Notes under the pieces: model-generated | Database searches by the model: none | What the model saw: the letters and a program-made list of their open reading frames with translations, nothing else | Told to the model about the DNA's origin: nothing | Program-made: the position numbers and the translations under genes | DNA from: Trueperaceae bacterium | GTDB lineage: Bacteria; Deinococcota; Deinococci; Deinococcales; Trueperaceae | Length of the DNA stretch: 64,000 nt | Assembly (NCBI GenBank): GCA_036381035.1 | Contig: DASVDQ010000026.1 | Span: 1-64,000 of the forward strand | Direction of reading: 5' to 3' | In this document: positions 37,388 to 47,217 of the stretch, piece after piece | Numbering within the stretch: the first letter of the stretch is position 1 | Layout of the letters: every line of letters begins with the position of its first letter

Positions 37388-38401
37388 ATGACCCGCAAGA
37401 GGGTGCTGCTCGCCCACACCGGCGGCACCGTAGGCATGCGCCGCGGACCGGGCGGCTACGAGCCGGCCCCGGGCCACCTGGCCGGCCTGCTCGCCGGGCT
37501 GCCCGAGCTCTCAGCGCCCGAGCTGCCGGAGACGCAGCTCATAGAGTTCGACCCGCTGCTCGACTCCGCCGACATGGCGCCGAGCGACTGGCTGCGCGTG
37601 GCGCGGCTCATCGCGAGCCGCTACGCGGAGTTCGACGGTTTCGTCGTCCTCCACGGCACCGACACGCTGGCCTACACCGCCGCGGCCCTCTCTTTCCTGC
37701 TCGAGGGCTTGGGCAAGCCGGTGGTCGTCACCGGCTCGCAGCTGCCCCTCGGCGAGGTGAGGAGCGACGCCCGCGACAACCTCGTCGGCGCCCTGCTCGT
37801 CGCCGCCGCCGGCGCCATCCGCGAGGTGAGTGTCTGCTTCGGCGGGCTGGTGATGCGCGGCAACCGCGTGACCAAGGTCTCGTCCACGGGCTTCGCGGCG
37901 TTCGACTCCCCCAACCACCCGCCGCTCGCCCGTCTGGGCGTGACGATCGAGCCGGGCCCGGCCGCGCCTCGTCCGCCGCAGGACGGCCCTCTGCGCGTGG
38001 CGGACCTCGCCCCGGTGAGCGTCGCGGCGCTGCGGCTCTTCCCCGGCATCACGCCGGACCTGGTCGCGAACGTCCTCAGGCCGCCGCTCGCCGGCCTGGT
38101 GCTGGAAACTTACGGCGCCGGCAACGCGCCCGGTCGAGACCCCGCGCTCCTCGAGGCCATCGCTGCGGCCGTGGAGCGCGGGGTCGTCGTCGTGAACACC
38201 ACCCAGTGCCTGCGCGGCGGCGTGGACATGGACGGCTACGCCACGGGCTCGGCGCTGCGCCGCGTCGGCGTCGTCTCCGGCGCCGACATGACGCCGGAGG
38301 CGGCCCTCGCCAAGCTGATCTGGCTCCTGGGGCAAGGCCTGGAGCCGGCGCTGGTGAGGGAGCTCGCCGCCCGCGACCTGCGCGGGGAGCTGACGGCGTG
38401 A
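37388..38401 (+). CDS. ansA: Type I asparaginase
   Basis: Hydrolyses asparagine to aspartate and ammonia; with no signal peptide it is cytoplasmic. The 337 residues carry the first active-site Thr in HTGGTVG (about 10-16) and the second in HGTDT (about 89-93), with VVTGSQLPLGEVRSDARDN and the C-terminal TTQCLRGGVDM typical of the fold. Upstream lies a 145-base non-coding stretch after the arg operon, with its own -10-like element. The stop overlaps the VanZ-like gene start (GTGA). It could supply aspartate for cyanophycin or the arginine pathway. Confidence 0.93.
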   Translation: MTRKRVLLAHTGGTVGMRRGPGGYEPAPGHLAGLLAGLPELSAPELPETQLIEFDPLLDSADMAPSDWLRVARLIASRYAEFDGFVVLHGTDTLAYTAAALSFLLEGLGKPVVVTGSQLPLGEVRSDARDNLVGALLVAAAGAIREVSVCFGGLVMRGNRVTKVSSTGFAAFDSPNHPPLARLGVTIEPGPAAPRPPQDGPLRVADLAPVSVAALRLFPGITPDLVANVLRPPLAGLVLETYGAGNAPGRDPALLEAIAAAVERGVVVVNTTQCLRGGVDMDGYATGSALRRVGVVSGADMTPEAALAKLIWLLGQGLEPALVRELAARDLRGELTA

Positions 38402-38835
38402 GGGGCGACGACGACCACGGGGCGCGCCCGACGCGCCCGGCCGCCGGCACCCCGGCGCCGCGCGGCGCACGCCCCCAGCGGACGCGCCGCCGCCTGGGCT
38501 GGTCCCTGGCTGTGCTGTGGGCGGCCTTCATCTTCTGGCAGTCGAGCACGCCTGACGCCGGCGGGATGCTCGACTGGCTGCCGCCCGGCTCGGACAAGGT
38601 CGCCCACGCCGTCGCGTTCCTGGTCCTCGCCGGCCTGCTCACGCTGGCGACGGGCAGGCCGCTCGTCGCGGCCGCGCTGGCGGTCCTCTACGGCGCCAGC
38701 GACGAGGTCCACCAGGCGTTCGTGCCGGGCCGGAGCAGCGACGCCCTCGACCTCGTCGCCGACACGGCGGGCGCCGCCCTGGGCGCCTGGCTCGTGGCCC
38801 GGGCCCTGCGCCGGCGGGGGCGCGGAGCGGTCTGA
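38398..38835 (+). CDS. VanZ-like family membrane protein
   Basis: A 145-residue membrane protein of the VanZ-like family. After an unstructured, basic N-terminus (about 35 residues) come four hydrophobic stretches. The family marks are WQSSTPDAGG near residue 52, SDKVAHAVAFLVLAGLL with the conserved K-x-x-H, and the SDEVHQAFVPGRSSDALDLVADT motif (D-E-x-H-Q and D-x-x-x-N/D). The function of this family is unclear; VanZ itself gives low-level teicoplanin tolerance. Its start overlaps the ansA stop (GTGA), so it is co-transcribed with asparaginase. Confidence 0.87.
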   Translation: MRGDDDHGARPTRPAAGTPAPRGARPQRTRRRLGWSLAVLWAAFIFWQSSTPDAGGMLDWLPPGSDKVAHAVAFLVLAGLLTLATGRPLVAAALAVLYGASDEVHQAFVPGRSSDALDLVADTAGAALGAWLVARALRRRGRGAV

Positions 38836-38965
38836 GGGCGCGTGGGCCGCGCGCGGCGACGGGCGGCGGGGACGAGGGAGGCGTCACGCCCGGACCGGCC
38901 GCCATGCGACCCTCGGAGTCCGCGAGGTGTGCGCTATCCCCGCGGGCCGCGGACGCGGCGGCGGG

Positions 38966-38971
38966 TACGAT
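38966..38971 (+). promoter_or_regulatory. -10 element TACGAT of leaderless proC
   Basis: TACGAT is followed by 7 bases and GTG at 38979. An in-frame ATG at 38970 overlaps the hexamer itself, which argues that GTG 38979 is the real start. Confidence 0.55.
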
Positions 38972-38978
38972 GGCCGCC

Positions 38979-39791
38979 GTGACCTCCGGCGGGCACGCCC
39001 CCGACCTCAAGCTCGTCATCGTCGGCGCCGGCCGCATGGGCGGTGCCGTGCTGCAGGGCGCCCTCGGCGCCGGCGTCATCGCGCCGGACGAGGTGGCCAT
39101 CTACCACCCCAACGAGCGGCGCGGCGCCGAGCTCTCCGAGCGGCACGGCGTGGCGTACGTGGGCGACGCGGGCATCACGCGCGCCGAGTACGTGCTGCTC
39201 GCCGTCAAGCCGCAGTCGTTCCCGCGCGTGGCGCCCCTCGTGGCGCGCCGCGACGCCGGCTTCATATCGCTGATGGCGGGCGTGCCCGCGCGCCGCATCG
39301 CCGAGCGCGTCGGCAGCCGCCGCGTGATAAGGGCGATGCCGAACCTCGGGGCCAGCCTGGGCGTGAGCGCCACGGCGCTGGCGGCGCTGCCGGAGGCGCG
39401 GCCCGAGGACGTCAGCGTGGCCAGGAGCCTCTTCGGCGCCGTGGGCAGCGTCTACGACCTGCGCGAGGAGCAGTTCGACGCCTTCACCGGCATGGCCGGC
39501 TCCGGCCCGGCCTACGCCGCCGTCGTGGCCGAGGCCCTCGCCGACGGCGGCGTGCGGGTCGGTCTCGACAGGACGCTGGCGCGGGACCTGGCCAGGCAGG
39601 TGCTGCTCGCCGCCGCCAGGCTGCTCGAGACCCGCCACCCGAGCGAGCTGAAGGACGAGGTGTCGTCGGCGGGGGGCACGGCGATCGCCGGCGTGCGCAC
39701 GCTCGAGCGTCACCGCCTGCGCTTCGCCCTCATCGACGCCGTCGAGGAGGCCACCAAGCGCGCCGGCGAGCTCAGCCAGGAGGAGCCATGA
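38979..39791 (+). CDS. proC: Pyrroline-5-carboxylate reductase
   Basis: Reduces P5C to proline with NAD(P)H. With GTG at 38979 it is 270 residues, a typical ProC length. The dinucleotide-binding loop KLVIVGAGRMGGAV is near residues 11-24, the central LLAVKPQ strand near residue 70, and the C-terminal helical domain has FTGMAGSGPAY, LKDEVSSAGGTAIAGV and RTLERHRLR. The start choice rests on the -10 hexamer position. Its stop overlaps the next gene (ATGA). Together with arginine genes upstream it gives a small amino-acid cluster. Confidence 0.95.
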   Translation: MTSGGHAPDLKLVIVGAGRMGGAVLQGALGAGVIAPDEVAIYHPNERRGAELSERHGVAYVGDAGITRAEYVLLAVKPQSFPRVAPLVARRDAGFISLMAGVPARRIAERVGSRRVIRAMPNLGASLGVSATALAALPEARPEDVSVARSLFGAVGSVYDLREEQFDAFTGMAGSGPAYAAVVAEALADGGVRVGLDRTLARDLARQVLLAAARLLETRHPSELKDEVSSAGGTAIAGVRTLERHRLRFALIDAVEEATKRAGELSQEEP

Positions 39792-40438
39792 GACGCTTCC
39801 GGCCCCACGCCGTCGTCTGGCGCGGCGCCCGCCTGCGGCCCCGCGCCGGCGCCGGGTTCGGTGCCCGCGTCGGGCGCCGCGCCGCCCTGGCGCTGGCGGC
39901 CTCGGTCGCCCTGCTCGCCGCGCCTGTCGCGTGGGCGCAGGACTACTACCCGAGCCGGCCCGGCATGAGCTGGACCTACTCCTCGGGCGAGACGCAGACG
40001 CTGTCAGGGCCCCGCGACCTGGGCGGACGCCAGGTGCTCGTGCTGACTCACTACTTCGACGGCGTGCCGATCTCGGAGGACTACCTCGTCTACTCGGAGG
40101 AGGGCGTGTTCACCTACGGCTCGGCCGCGGGCGGCCAGGTCTACCAGTACCAGCCCGCGCTGGTCGTCTACCCGCCGGCGCCGCTCGAGGCCGGCAAGGC
40201 CTGGACCGGCACGACGTCGCTGCCGGGCTTCGACCTCACCCTCAGCGCCGAGGTGCTGGGCCTGCGCGGAGTGGCGACGCCGGCCGGGCGCTTCAACGCC
40301 TTCCTGATCAGGCAGACGACGCTGACGAGCAACGGCGGACGCACGGTCCTCGACATCTACTTCGTCCCTACGGTGGGCATCGTCAGGTTCGAGACCCAGG
40401 ACGGCACCGTCATCGACCTCATCGAGAAGAGCTTCTGA
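39788..40438 (+). CDS. Secreted protein of unknown function
   Basis: A 216-residue exported protein. The n-region is long and arginine-rich (about 30 residues, including RRAALALAAS) before a hydrophobic core and a cleavage site after AWAQ (near residue 50). The mature part starts DYYPSRPGMSWTYSSGETQ and is all-beta. The phrases GEAGKAWTG-like LEAGKAWTGTTSLPG and FETQDGTVIDLIEKSF recall lipoprotein-like YacC/'DUF' secreted beta proteins, but I cannot name the family. It is coupled to proC by ATGA overlap, which is odd for a secreted protein. A convergent gap with tgt follows. Confidence 0.7.
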   Translation: MRRFRPHAVVWRGARLRPRAGAGFGARVGRRAALALAASVALLAAPVAWAQDYYPSRPGMSWTYSSGETQTLSGPRDLGGRQVLVLTHYFDGVPISEDYLVYSEEGVFTYGSAAGGQVYQYQPALVVYPPAPLEAGKAWTGTTSLPGFDLTLSAEVLGLRGVATPAGRFNAFLIRQTTLTSNGGRTVLDIYFVPTVGIVRFETQDGTVIDLIEKSF

Positions 40439-40488
40439 GCCCGCCGGACCGACGGACCGGGTAGGGCGCGGCCGAGCCCTCGTCCAGG

Positions 40489-40503
40489 GGCCCGCGGCGG
40501 GCC
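40489..40503. terminator. Possible convergent terminator between the secreted protein and tgt
   Basis: An inverted repeat GGCCCGC-G-GCGGGCC (40489-40503) sits in the gap between two converging genes. The core stem GGCCC/GGGCC with a 5-base loop could work in both directions, but no T-tract follows. Confidence 0.3.
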
Positions 40504-40533
40504 GAGGACAGCTCTAGGGGGCCGGACGCTCGC

Positions 40534-42024
<1,491 letters not shown>

Positions 42025-42026
42025 TC

Positions 42027-42052
42027 ACGTTCGGCCCATAGGTTCCGAACGT
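42027..42052. promoter_or_regulatory. 8-base inverted repeat upstream of GH26 lipoprotein (candidate operator)
   Basis: A perfect inverted repeat ACGTTCGG and CCGAACGT separated by 10 bases sits about 50 bases before the chosen GH26 start. Symmetric sites of this size and spacing resemble LacI/GntR-family operators, so it may control the polysaccharide locus. Confidence 0.45.
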
Positions 42053-42104
42053 GCCCGAAGCGACAACAAGGCTCCGGTCGAGCGCCCGGAAGGGCGATCG
42101 TCGG

Positions 42105-43115
42105 ATGAGCGTCTTCACACCGCACCTCCCCGCGAACGGTGTCCGGCGGTCGTCCCTCCTTCGCCTGCTCCTCGCGGCCGCCTTCGCACTGGTCGGCACC
42201 GCCTGCGCGAACCCCGACAACGCCCCGGAGAGCGCCTACGACGAGGGCGAGCCCGCGGTGATCGACCACGCCGCCCTGCCCCTGGCCCAGCGCGTGATGG
42301 TGGGGGCGTTCACCTACGGCGGCGTCTGGCAGGGCATGGGGCCCGTGCTCGACCTCGAGGCCGAGCTGGGCCGGCGCCTCGACGTCGTCCACTGGTTCAC
42401 GAACTGGCGCAACGAGGCCTACCCCGAGATGGTCATGGCGGTGGCGGAGGCGGGCAGGTACCCGCTGATCTCCTGGCAGCCGCACGACGTCGACGTCAGG
42501 GACATCGCCGCCGGGAAGCTCGACGACTACATCCGCTCCTGGGCGCGCGACCTCGCCGGCACCGGCGTCACCGTCTACCTGCGGCCGTTCCCCGAGATGA
42601 ACGGCGAGTGGGTGAGCTGGAACGGCGACCCCGCGGGCCTCGTCGCCGCCTGGCGGCACATGGCCGCGCTCTTCGAGGAGGAGGGCGCCACCAACGTCCG
42701 CTGGGTCTTCAGCCCCAACGTCACCGACGAGCCGCGCGTGGCCTCGAACCGCATGGAGCTCTACTACCCGGGCGACGACGTCGTGGACGTCCTCGCGCTC
42801 GACGGCTACAACTGGGGCACCACGCGCCCCTGGACCGAGTGGCGGGCGTTCGAGGAGGTCTTCGCCTCCGGCTACGCGCGCATCACCGCGCTCGGCCCCC
42901 AGCCGGTGTGGTTCGCCGAGCTCGCCAGCTCCACCGAGGGCGGCGACAAGGCGGGCTGGGTGCAGTCCATGCTCGACTCCACGGCGTTCGCGCGCCTCGA
43001 GGCCATCGTCTGGTTCGACGAGCACAAGGAGGCCGACTGGCGCATGGTCGCGGACCCGCGCGTCGCCGACGCCTTCCGCGCCGGCCTGACGCGCGCCGAC
43101 ATCGCGGCGCGCTGA
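42105..43115 (+). CDS. GH26-family glycoside hydrolase lipoprotein
   Basis: A 336-residue secreted lipoprotein. The leader ends in LVGTAC (lipobox near residue 33). The mature part matches glycoside hydrolase family 26 (beta-mannanase or related glucanases). The acid/base glutamate lies in LRPFPEMNGEWVSW and the nucleophile glutamate in PVWFAELASSTEG. Other signs are HWFTNWRNEAYPEM, PLISWQPHDVDV and NVRWVFSPNV. It likely cleaves a beta-linked polysaccharide outside the cell. ATG at 42105 puts the signal at the N-terminus; the frame is open to a GTG at 42051. Close neighbours are a sugar dehydrogenase-like protein and a polysaccharide synthase-like protein, so it may trim a self-made polymer. 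Confidence 0.85.
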   Translation: MSVFTPHLPANGVRRSSLLRLLLAAAFALVGTACANPDNAPESAYDEGEPAVIDHAALPLAQRVMVGAFTYGGVWQGMGPVLDLEAELGRRLDVVHWFTNWRNEAYPEMVMAVAEAGRYPLISWQPHDVDVRDIAAGKLDDYIRSWARDLAGTGVTVYLRPFPEMNGEWVSWNGDPAGLVAAWRHMAALFEEEGATNVRWVFSPNVTDEPRVASNRMELYYPGDDVVDVLALDGYNWGTTRPWTEWRAFEEVFASGYARITALGPQPVWFAELASSTEGGDKAGWVQSMLDSTAFARLEAIVWFDEHKEADWRMVADPRVADAFRAGLTRADIAAR

Positions 43116-43264
43116 GCCGCGCGACCGGGCGCGGCGCGGCTCGCACGCGCGACCCCGGAGCCGCCTGGCCCGGACCATGTGACCCCCTCCCCCGCGGCCG
43201 GGTCCCGGCGCCCGCCCCGGACCACTGGGCGGGATGTCACGGCCGCCTCCGGCCCCTCCGGGGC

Positions 43265-43270
43265 TATGCT
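43265..43270 (+). promoter_or_regulatory. -10 element TATGCT before the PQQ-type dehydrogenase-like gene
   Basis: TATGCT lies 9 bases before the TTG at 43280, a slightly longer spacing than elsewhere. Confidence 0.4.
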
Positions 43271-43279
43271 TGCGGGGCT

Positions 43280-44455
43280 TTGAGACGCCATCTCCCACTC
43301 TTCCTGCCGGTCTCGCTCGCGCTCCTCACAGTCACGGCCGCGGCCCAGCCCGCCTACGGGCTCGACGTCCTCTACGAGGGCCTCGAGAAGCCCGTCTCCG
43401 TGCTCGCGCTCGAGGGCGGCGGGCTCCTCCTCTCCTCCCTCGACGGACGCGTCTACCTGCTCGAGGACGGCGGGGTGCGCCCGCAGACGGTCCTCGACGT
43501 CACGCCCCGCGTCACCGCGCTGCAGGGAGAGCAGGGCTTCTACGGGGTCGCTCTCGAGCCGGAGGGCGCCGCCAGGGGCAGGCCCCGCTGGCTGGTGGCG
43601 GCCTACTCCGAGCGCGACACCGGCGACCTGATCGTCTCCGCGTTCCCCTACGACGACGAGGCCCACGTCGCGGACACGACCGCCGAGCGCGACCTCCTGC
43701 GCGTCGACGTGCCCGAGCCCTTCCACTACGCGGGGCACGTGAGCTTCGGCCCCGACGGCATGCTGTGGGTCAGCGTCGGCAACGGCGAGCGCTCGCCCGC
43801 GTACCTGCGCGTCCGCCCCTACTCCTCGCAGGACCTGTCGACGCTGCGCGGGAAGCTGCTGCGCCTCGACCTCTCCGGCGCCGCCCCGGGCGAGCCTTAC
43901 GCCGTCCCCCCCGACAACCCGTTCGTGGGCCAGCCGGGCGCGCGGCCCGAGATCTACGCGTACGGCTTCCGGAACCCCTGGAAGTTCTCGTTCCACCCCG
44001 AGACCGGCGAGGTGCTGCTCGAGGACGTCGGCGAGGACCGCTGGGAGGAGGTCAACGTGGTACGCCGCGGCGGCGACCACGGCTGGCCGGCGCGCGAGGG
44101 CCGCGAGTGCCTGGCGTACCCCGACGCCCCCGGCCTGGTGGAGCCGCGCTGCGAGGATCTCGACCAGGTGCCTCCCCTCCACGTCTACGGGCACCTCGCC
44201 ATCGACCCCGCGGGCGGCCAGGCCGCGACCGGCGGCGTCGTGGTGCGGGACCCCGAGCTGCCCGAGCTGGCGGGTCGCTACCTGTTCGCCGACTTCGTGA
44301 CCGGGCGCGTCTGGGCGCTCGACCTCGAGACCGGGGCGGCCGAGGAGCTGCTCGACACCGACCTACCCATCACCGAGCTGGCCGAGGGGCCGCACGGCGA
44401 GGTGCTCGTCGCCGAGATCAACGGGACGCTGTCCCGGCTGGTGCGACGGCCCTGA
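43280..44455 (+). CDS. Glucose/sorbosone dehydrogenase-like secreted beta-propeller
   Basis: A 391-residue exported protein of the soluble aldose sugar dehydrogenase (GSDH) family, six-bladed propellers that oxidise sugars with PQQ. The signal peptide is RRHLPLFLPVSLALLTV with cleavage after AAAQ (near residue 21). Visible GSDH marks are LQGEQGFYGVALEP (about 78-91), HYAGHVSFGPDGMLWVSVGNGE (with the conserved histidine in AGH), YAYGFRNPWKFSF, EDVGEDRWEEVNVV and GGDHGWP. The start is a TTG because no ATG or GTG precedes the signal. It ends 38 bases inside the opposite-strand glycosyltransferase gene. Confidence 0.87.
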   Translation: MRRHLPLFLPVSLALLTVTAAAQPAYGLDVLYEGLEKPVSVLALEGGGLLLSSLDGRVYLLEDGGVRPQTVLDVTPRVTALQGEQGFYGVALEPEGAARGRPRWLVAAYSERDTGDLIVSAFPYDDEAHVADTTAERDLLRVDVPEPFHYAGHVSFGPDGMLWVSVGNGERSPAYLRVRPYSSQDLSTLRGKLLRLDLSGAAPGEPYAVPPDNPFVGQPGARPEIYAYGFRNPWKFSFHPETGEVLLEDVGEDRWEEVNVVRRGGDHGWPAREGRECLAYPDAPGLVEPRCEDLDQVPPLHVYGHLAIDPAGGQAATGGVVVRDPELPELAGRYLFADFVTGRVWALDLETGAAEELLDTDLPITELAEGPHGEVLVAEINGTLSRLVRRP

Positions 44456-46997
44456 CCTCGCCGTCGGCCGACGCCAGGCCCGGCCCGTAGAGCCGGTCCA
44501 GCACCGCCGCGTAGAACCCCGAGTCGTCGATGCCGAGCTCGTCGACGAGCCCGGCGACGCGCGCGTAGGCGCTCTCCAGCCCGAGCTCGCCCGCCGCGAC
44601 GGCGCTCGACACGTCGAGCAGCGCGCGCTCGGCGGGCGCCACGGCGGCGGGGTCGGCGCGGTACGCCGCCACGACCGCCGCCAGGCCGTGCACCAGGTCG
44701 GCGAGCTTCGTCATGGCCTCGACGGGCGCCACGTGCGTGGGCGCCACGGCCCCGTCGCGCACGCCGTCGATGGGGTTGATGTAGCGGGCGTACGCGACCC
44801 GGCGGTCCTCCCCGAACGGCTGCGCGACCGCCCACGCGAGCTTCGCGGCGCCGGCGCACAGCGAGAACCCGGGGTCGTAGGCGCTGGCGCGGCGGGCGAA
44901 CAGCGCCGGGTTGGCGAACGGCGAGCCCGGGTCGGAGGAGATCGCCGCGAGCAGCGTCAGGGCGTCGGAGGTGACCTGGGAGAGGCCGAGGTCGTTGGTG
45001 GGCCCGTGCGCCAGCGGGTCGAGGTACGACTCGTTGATCAGCACCTGCAGGAGGAAGCCGGCGTCGACGTCGTAGGCCGTGGCCGCCTCCTCGAGGTGGG
45101 CCAGCAGCGGCGTGAGGCGGGCGAGCATGAACAGGCCCCACGGCGTGAGTGGCTCGTACGCCCCCGGTGCCTCGAGCCGCCGCTGCGCGGGCTCCTCGCC
45201 GTCCGCGAGCCGGTTCGCGTACGTGGCCACGCTCCCCGGCGGGCAGTAGGACGAGAGCCAGGGCGTCGCCGCGGGCGCGGGCTCCTCGACCTGCCGCGGC
45301 TGCTCGACGGCGAGCAGCGGCGGCAGCGGGAGGATCTCGAAGTCCTCCTGGTTCAGGCGCTGGACGGCGTGGACGTAGAGCCACGCGTCGCTGGGCCTGA
45401 GGTAGGTGCGTGCCACGTGGGCCGTGCCCGCGAACACGGAGAGGCTCAGCGCCAGCACCGCGGTGGCCACGCTGCCGGCGCGGCGGTACGCCGAGACCCC
45501 GAGGCTGGCGCGGGGACGCACCCAGGTGGTCACGGCCTCCTTGCGGACGCGCCCGGCCCGCGACGCCCGCCGCTGGGCCACGAACTGCGGCACCATGCGC
45601 GTGGCCGCCGTCACGTAGGCCAGGGCGTTGAGACCCCGCAGCAGCATCAGCGGCGCCACGCCGCGCAGCGCCACCCACAGCGCCCGCCCCCACGGGTCGC
45701 CCAGGCGCCTGGCGCCCGCGACGACGATGAGCAGGCTGGCGAGGGCGTCGATGCCGAGCCAAGCGGCGAGGGCCGTGGCCGGCATCGAGGCGTTCGGGAG
45801 AGCGTAGCGGAGGCCGAGGAGAGCGGGCAGGAGGAGCGCGAGGAAGAGCCCCAGGACGTTCTCGGCCTGCGCGGCGACGACGGTGAACGCCACGTTGGGC
45901 GCCAGGCCGCGGCGGCGCTCCGCCACGAAGAGCCGCTTGAGGGCGTTCTGGATGGCGCCGCCGTTCCAGCGCTCGACCTGGCGCAGGAAGCCGCCGAGGT
46001 GCGGCGGGTCCTCGGTGCGCATGAGCGCAGCGGGCACGAACCGCGCGTCCGCGCCGCGGCGCAGGACGACGGGGGTCCGGGGGCCGATGATGCTCGACAG
46101 CGGCCGCTCGCGGCCGTCCACCTCGAGGCGGAAGCCGCGCGCGTCGAGCTCGCCGGCGGTGGCGAGCTCCTCGGTCACCGGCGCGTTCTGCGCGGCCAGC
46201 GTCAGGTCGTGGTCCTCGGTGATCGTGTCGTCGGGCACCGGCAGCGCGTCGCGGCGCGCCACGAAGCCGCAGCCGACCACCGTGAAGAGGCGCGTGCGCC
46301 CGAACACCGCGCCCTCGCCGACCCGGCGGCACTGGCCGCCGCGCACGACCGCCGAGAACGCGTACTCGGCGTCGCGGCCGGCGGAGATCAGCCGCGACTG
46401 CAGCGAGGCGCCGGGCAGCGACCTCACGGCGCCCGACACCAGGGCGGCGTCCTCGAGGACGTAGCCGTGGCGGCCGTCGCCCAAGCGCCTGAAGTCGAGG
46501 CGGTAGGTGGCGCGGCGCGCCGCGGCGGCGAAGCCGGGGTGCAGCTCGGTGTCGCCGTCGACGATGAGGACCCTCTCGGCGACGAGGAGGCCCCGCTCGA
46601 GCAGCAGGTTGACGCTGCGCGCCTTCGACACCGGCAGGCGGTACTCGACGACGACGACCGCGGTCCTGGCGCCCTCGCGGCGCCAGCGCGTGACCGTGCA
46701 GTCGGCCAGCGCCTCCGGCTCCAGCGCCGCGTAGCCGGACGCGGCCAGCGTCGCCGCGACCACGGCGGGCGTGTCGTCGGTGCCGCCGTTGATGCTGACC
46801 AGGACCTCGTCGAAGGGCTCCGTCTGCGCCAGGAGCGAGCGCAGCGCCCGCGCGGCGCCGGCCTCCTCGTCGTACATGGGCGCCACCACGGCCAGCCGGT
46901 CGGGTCCCAGCGCCACCTTCCCCCGCTCGCGGACCAGGTTGAGGCACGCGTTCATGAGGACCGTCGGCATGGCCATGAGGCCCGGGAAGGGGATCAC
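44418..46997 (-). CDS. Fusion: GT2 polysaccharide synthase + lytic-transglycosylase-like domain
   Basis: An 859-residue membrane protein with two halves. The first half is a processive-type glycosyltransferase family 2 enzyme: an LAVVAPMYDEE start, a D-x-D motif DGDT (about 147-150), TEDHDL (about 260-265) and QVERW (340-344), the Q-x-x-R-W signature of cellulose/chitin/PNAG-type synthases. About three to four transmembrane helices follow (roughly 370-400, 408-427, 441-465) and another near 509-530. The second half (about 570-859) is extracytoplasmic and contains an SLT-like lysozyme fold: LLQVLINESYLDPLAHG with the likely catalytic Glu656, then DLGLSQVTSDAL. The topology puts synthesis inside and glycan cleavage outside in one chain. 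The GTG start is at 46997; ATG codons a few residues later are alternatives. Confidence 0.8.
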   Translation of the reverse strand: MIPFPGLMAMPTVLMNACLNLVRERGKVALGPDRLAVVAPMYDEEAGAARALRSLLAQTEPFDEVLVSINGGTDDTPAVVAATLAASGYAALEPEALADCTVTRWRREGARTAVVVVEYRLPVSKARSVNLLLERGLLVAERVLIVDGDTELHPGFAAAARRATYRLDFRRLGDGRHGYVLEDAALVSGAVRSLPGASLQSRLISAGRDAEYAFSAVVRGGQCRRVGEGAVFGRTRLFTVVGCGFVARRDALPVPDDTITEDHDLTLAAQNAPVTEELATAGELDARGFRLEVDGRERPLSSIIGPRTPVVLRRGADARFVPAALMRTEDPPHLGGFLRQVERWNGGAIQNALKRLFVAERRRGLAPNVAFTVVAAQAENVLGLFLALLLPALLGLRYALPNASMPATALAAWLGIDALASLLIVVAGARRLGDPWGRALWVALRGVAPLMLLRGLNALAYVTAATRMVPQFVAQRRASRAGRVRKEAVTTWVRPRASLGVSAYRRAGSVATAVLALSLSVFAGTAHVARTYLRPSDAWLYVHAVQRLNQEDFEILPLPPLLAVEQPRQVEEPAPAATPWLSSYCPPGSVATYANRLADGEEPAQRRLEAPGAYEPLTPWGLFMLARLTPLLAHLEEAATAYDVDAGFLLQVLINESYLDPLAHGPTNDLGLSQVTSDALTLLAAISSDPGSPFANPALFARRASAYDPGFSLCAGAAKLAWAVAQPFGEDRRVAYARYINPIDGVRDGAVAPTHVAPVEAMTKLADLVHGLAAVVAAYRADPAAVAPAERALLDVSSAVAAGELGLESAYARVAGLVDELGIDDSGFYAAVLDRLYGPGLASADGEVRAVAPAGTASR

Positions 46998-47098
46998 GTC
47001 TCGCGCGTTCCTTCTGATGGTGAGGTCGAGGTCTTGCAGTGCCCGAACGGCCGGCGTCGGCTCACGGACCCGAGCCTATCCCGCCCATGGAGGGTTCC

Positions 47099-47112
47099 GA
47101 CGTACGTACGTC
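47099..47112. promoter_or_regulatory. 14-base perfect palindrome in the GT2-SLT/3D divergent region
   Basis: GACGTACGTACGTC is fully palindromic and lies in the 220-base gap between the divergent GT2-SLT and 3D-domain genes. It is a good candidate binding site for a dimeric regulator of one or both genes. Confidence 0.45.
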
Positions 47113-47119
47113 TCACGGG

Positions 47120-47187
47120 TCTCATGAGCGGGGTGTGCGAGAGCCGGTCCTTCCCTTCACTCATCGGCACCCCGCCTCTCATGAGCG
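47120..47187. repeat. Direct repeat TCTCATGAGCG (two copies)
   Basis: The 11-base sequence TCTCATGAGCG occurs at 47120-47130 and 47177-47187, each with a CTCATGAG palindromic core, spaced 57 bases. Together with the 14-base palindrome it makes this short gap unusually structured. Confidence 0.5.
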
Positions 47188-47192
47188 TCTGA

Positions 47193-47198
47193 TACCAT
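47193..47198 (+). promoter_or_regulatory. -10 element TACCAT of the 3D-domain gene
   Basis: TACCAT lies 19 bases before the ATG at 47218, with GGGAGG at 47209-47214 as ribosome site. It is one of few genes in the window with both a leader and a strong Shine-Dalgarno. Confidence 0.5.
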
Positions 47199-47217
47199 TC
47201 GCCAGGTTGGGAGGCTC

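Noticed and set aside
43116-43279. A GTGAC/GTCAC pair and repeated CCGGACCA words between the GH26 and GSDH-like genes
   Set aside because: The spacing is long and imperfect; it is likely a by-product of GC-rich sequence.
44688-47192. Long plus-strand open frame antisense to the GT2-SLT gene
   Set aside because: It is a shadow of the real minus-strand gene; no motif or signal is seen.
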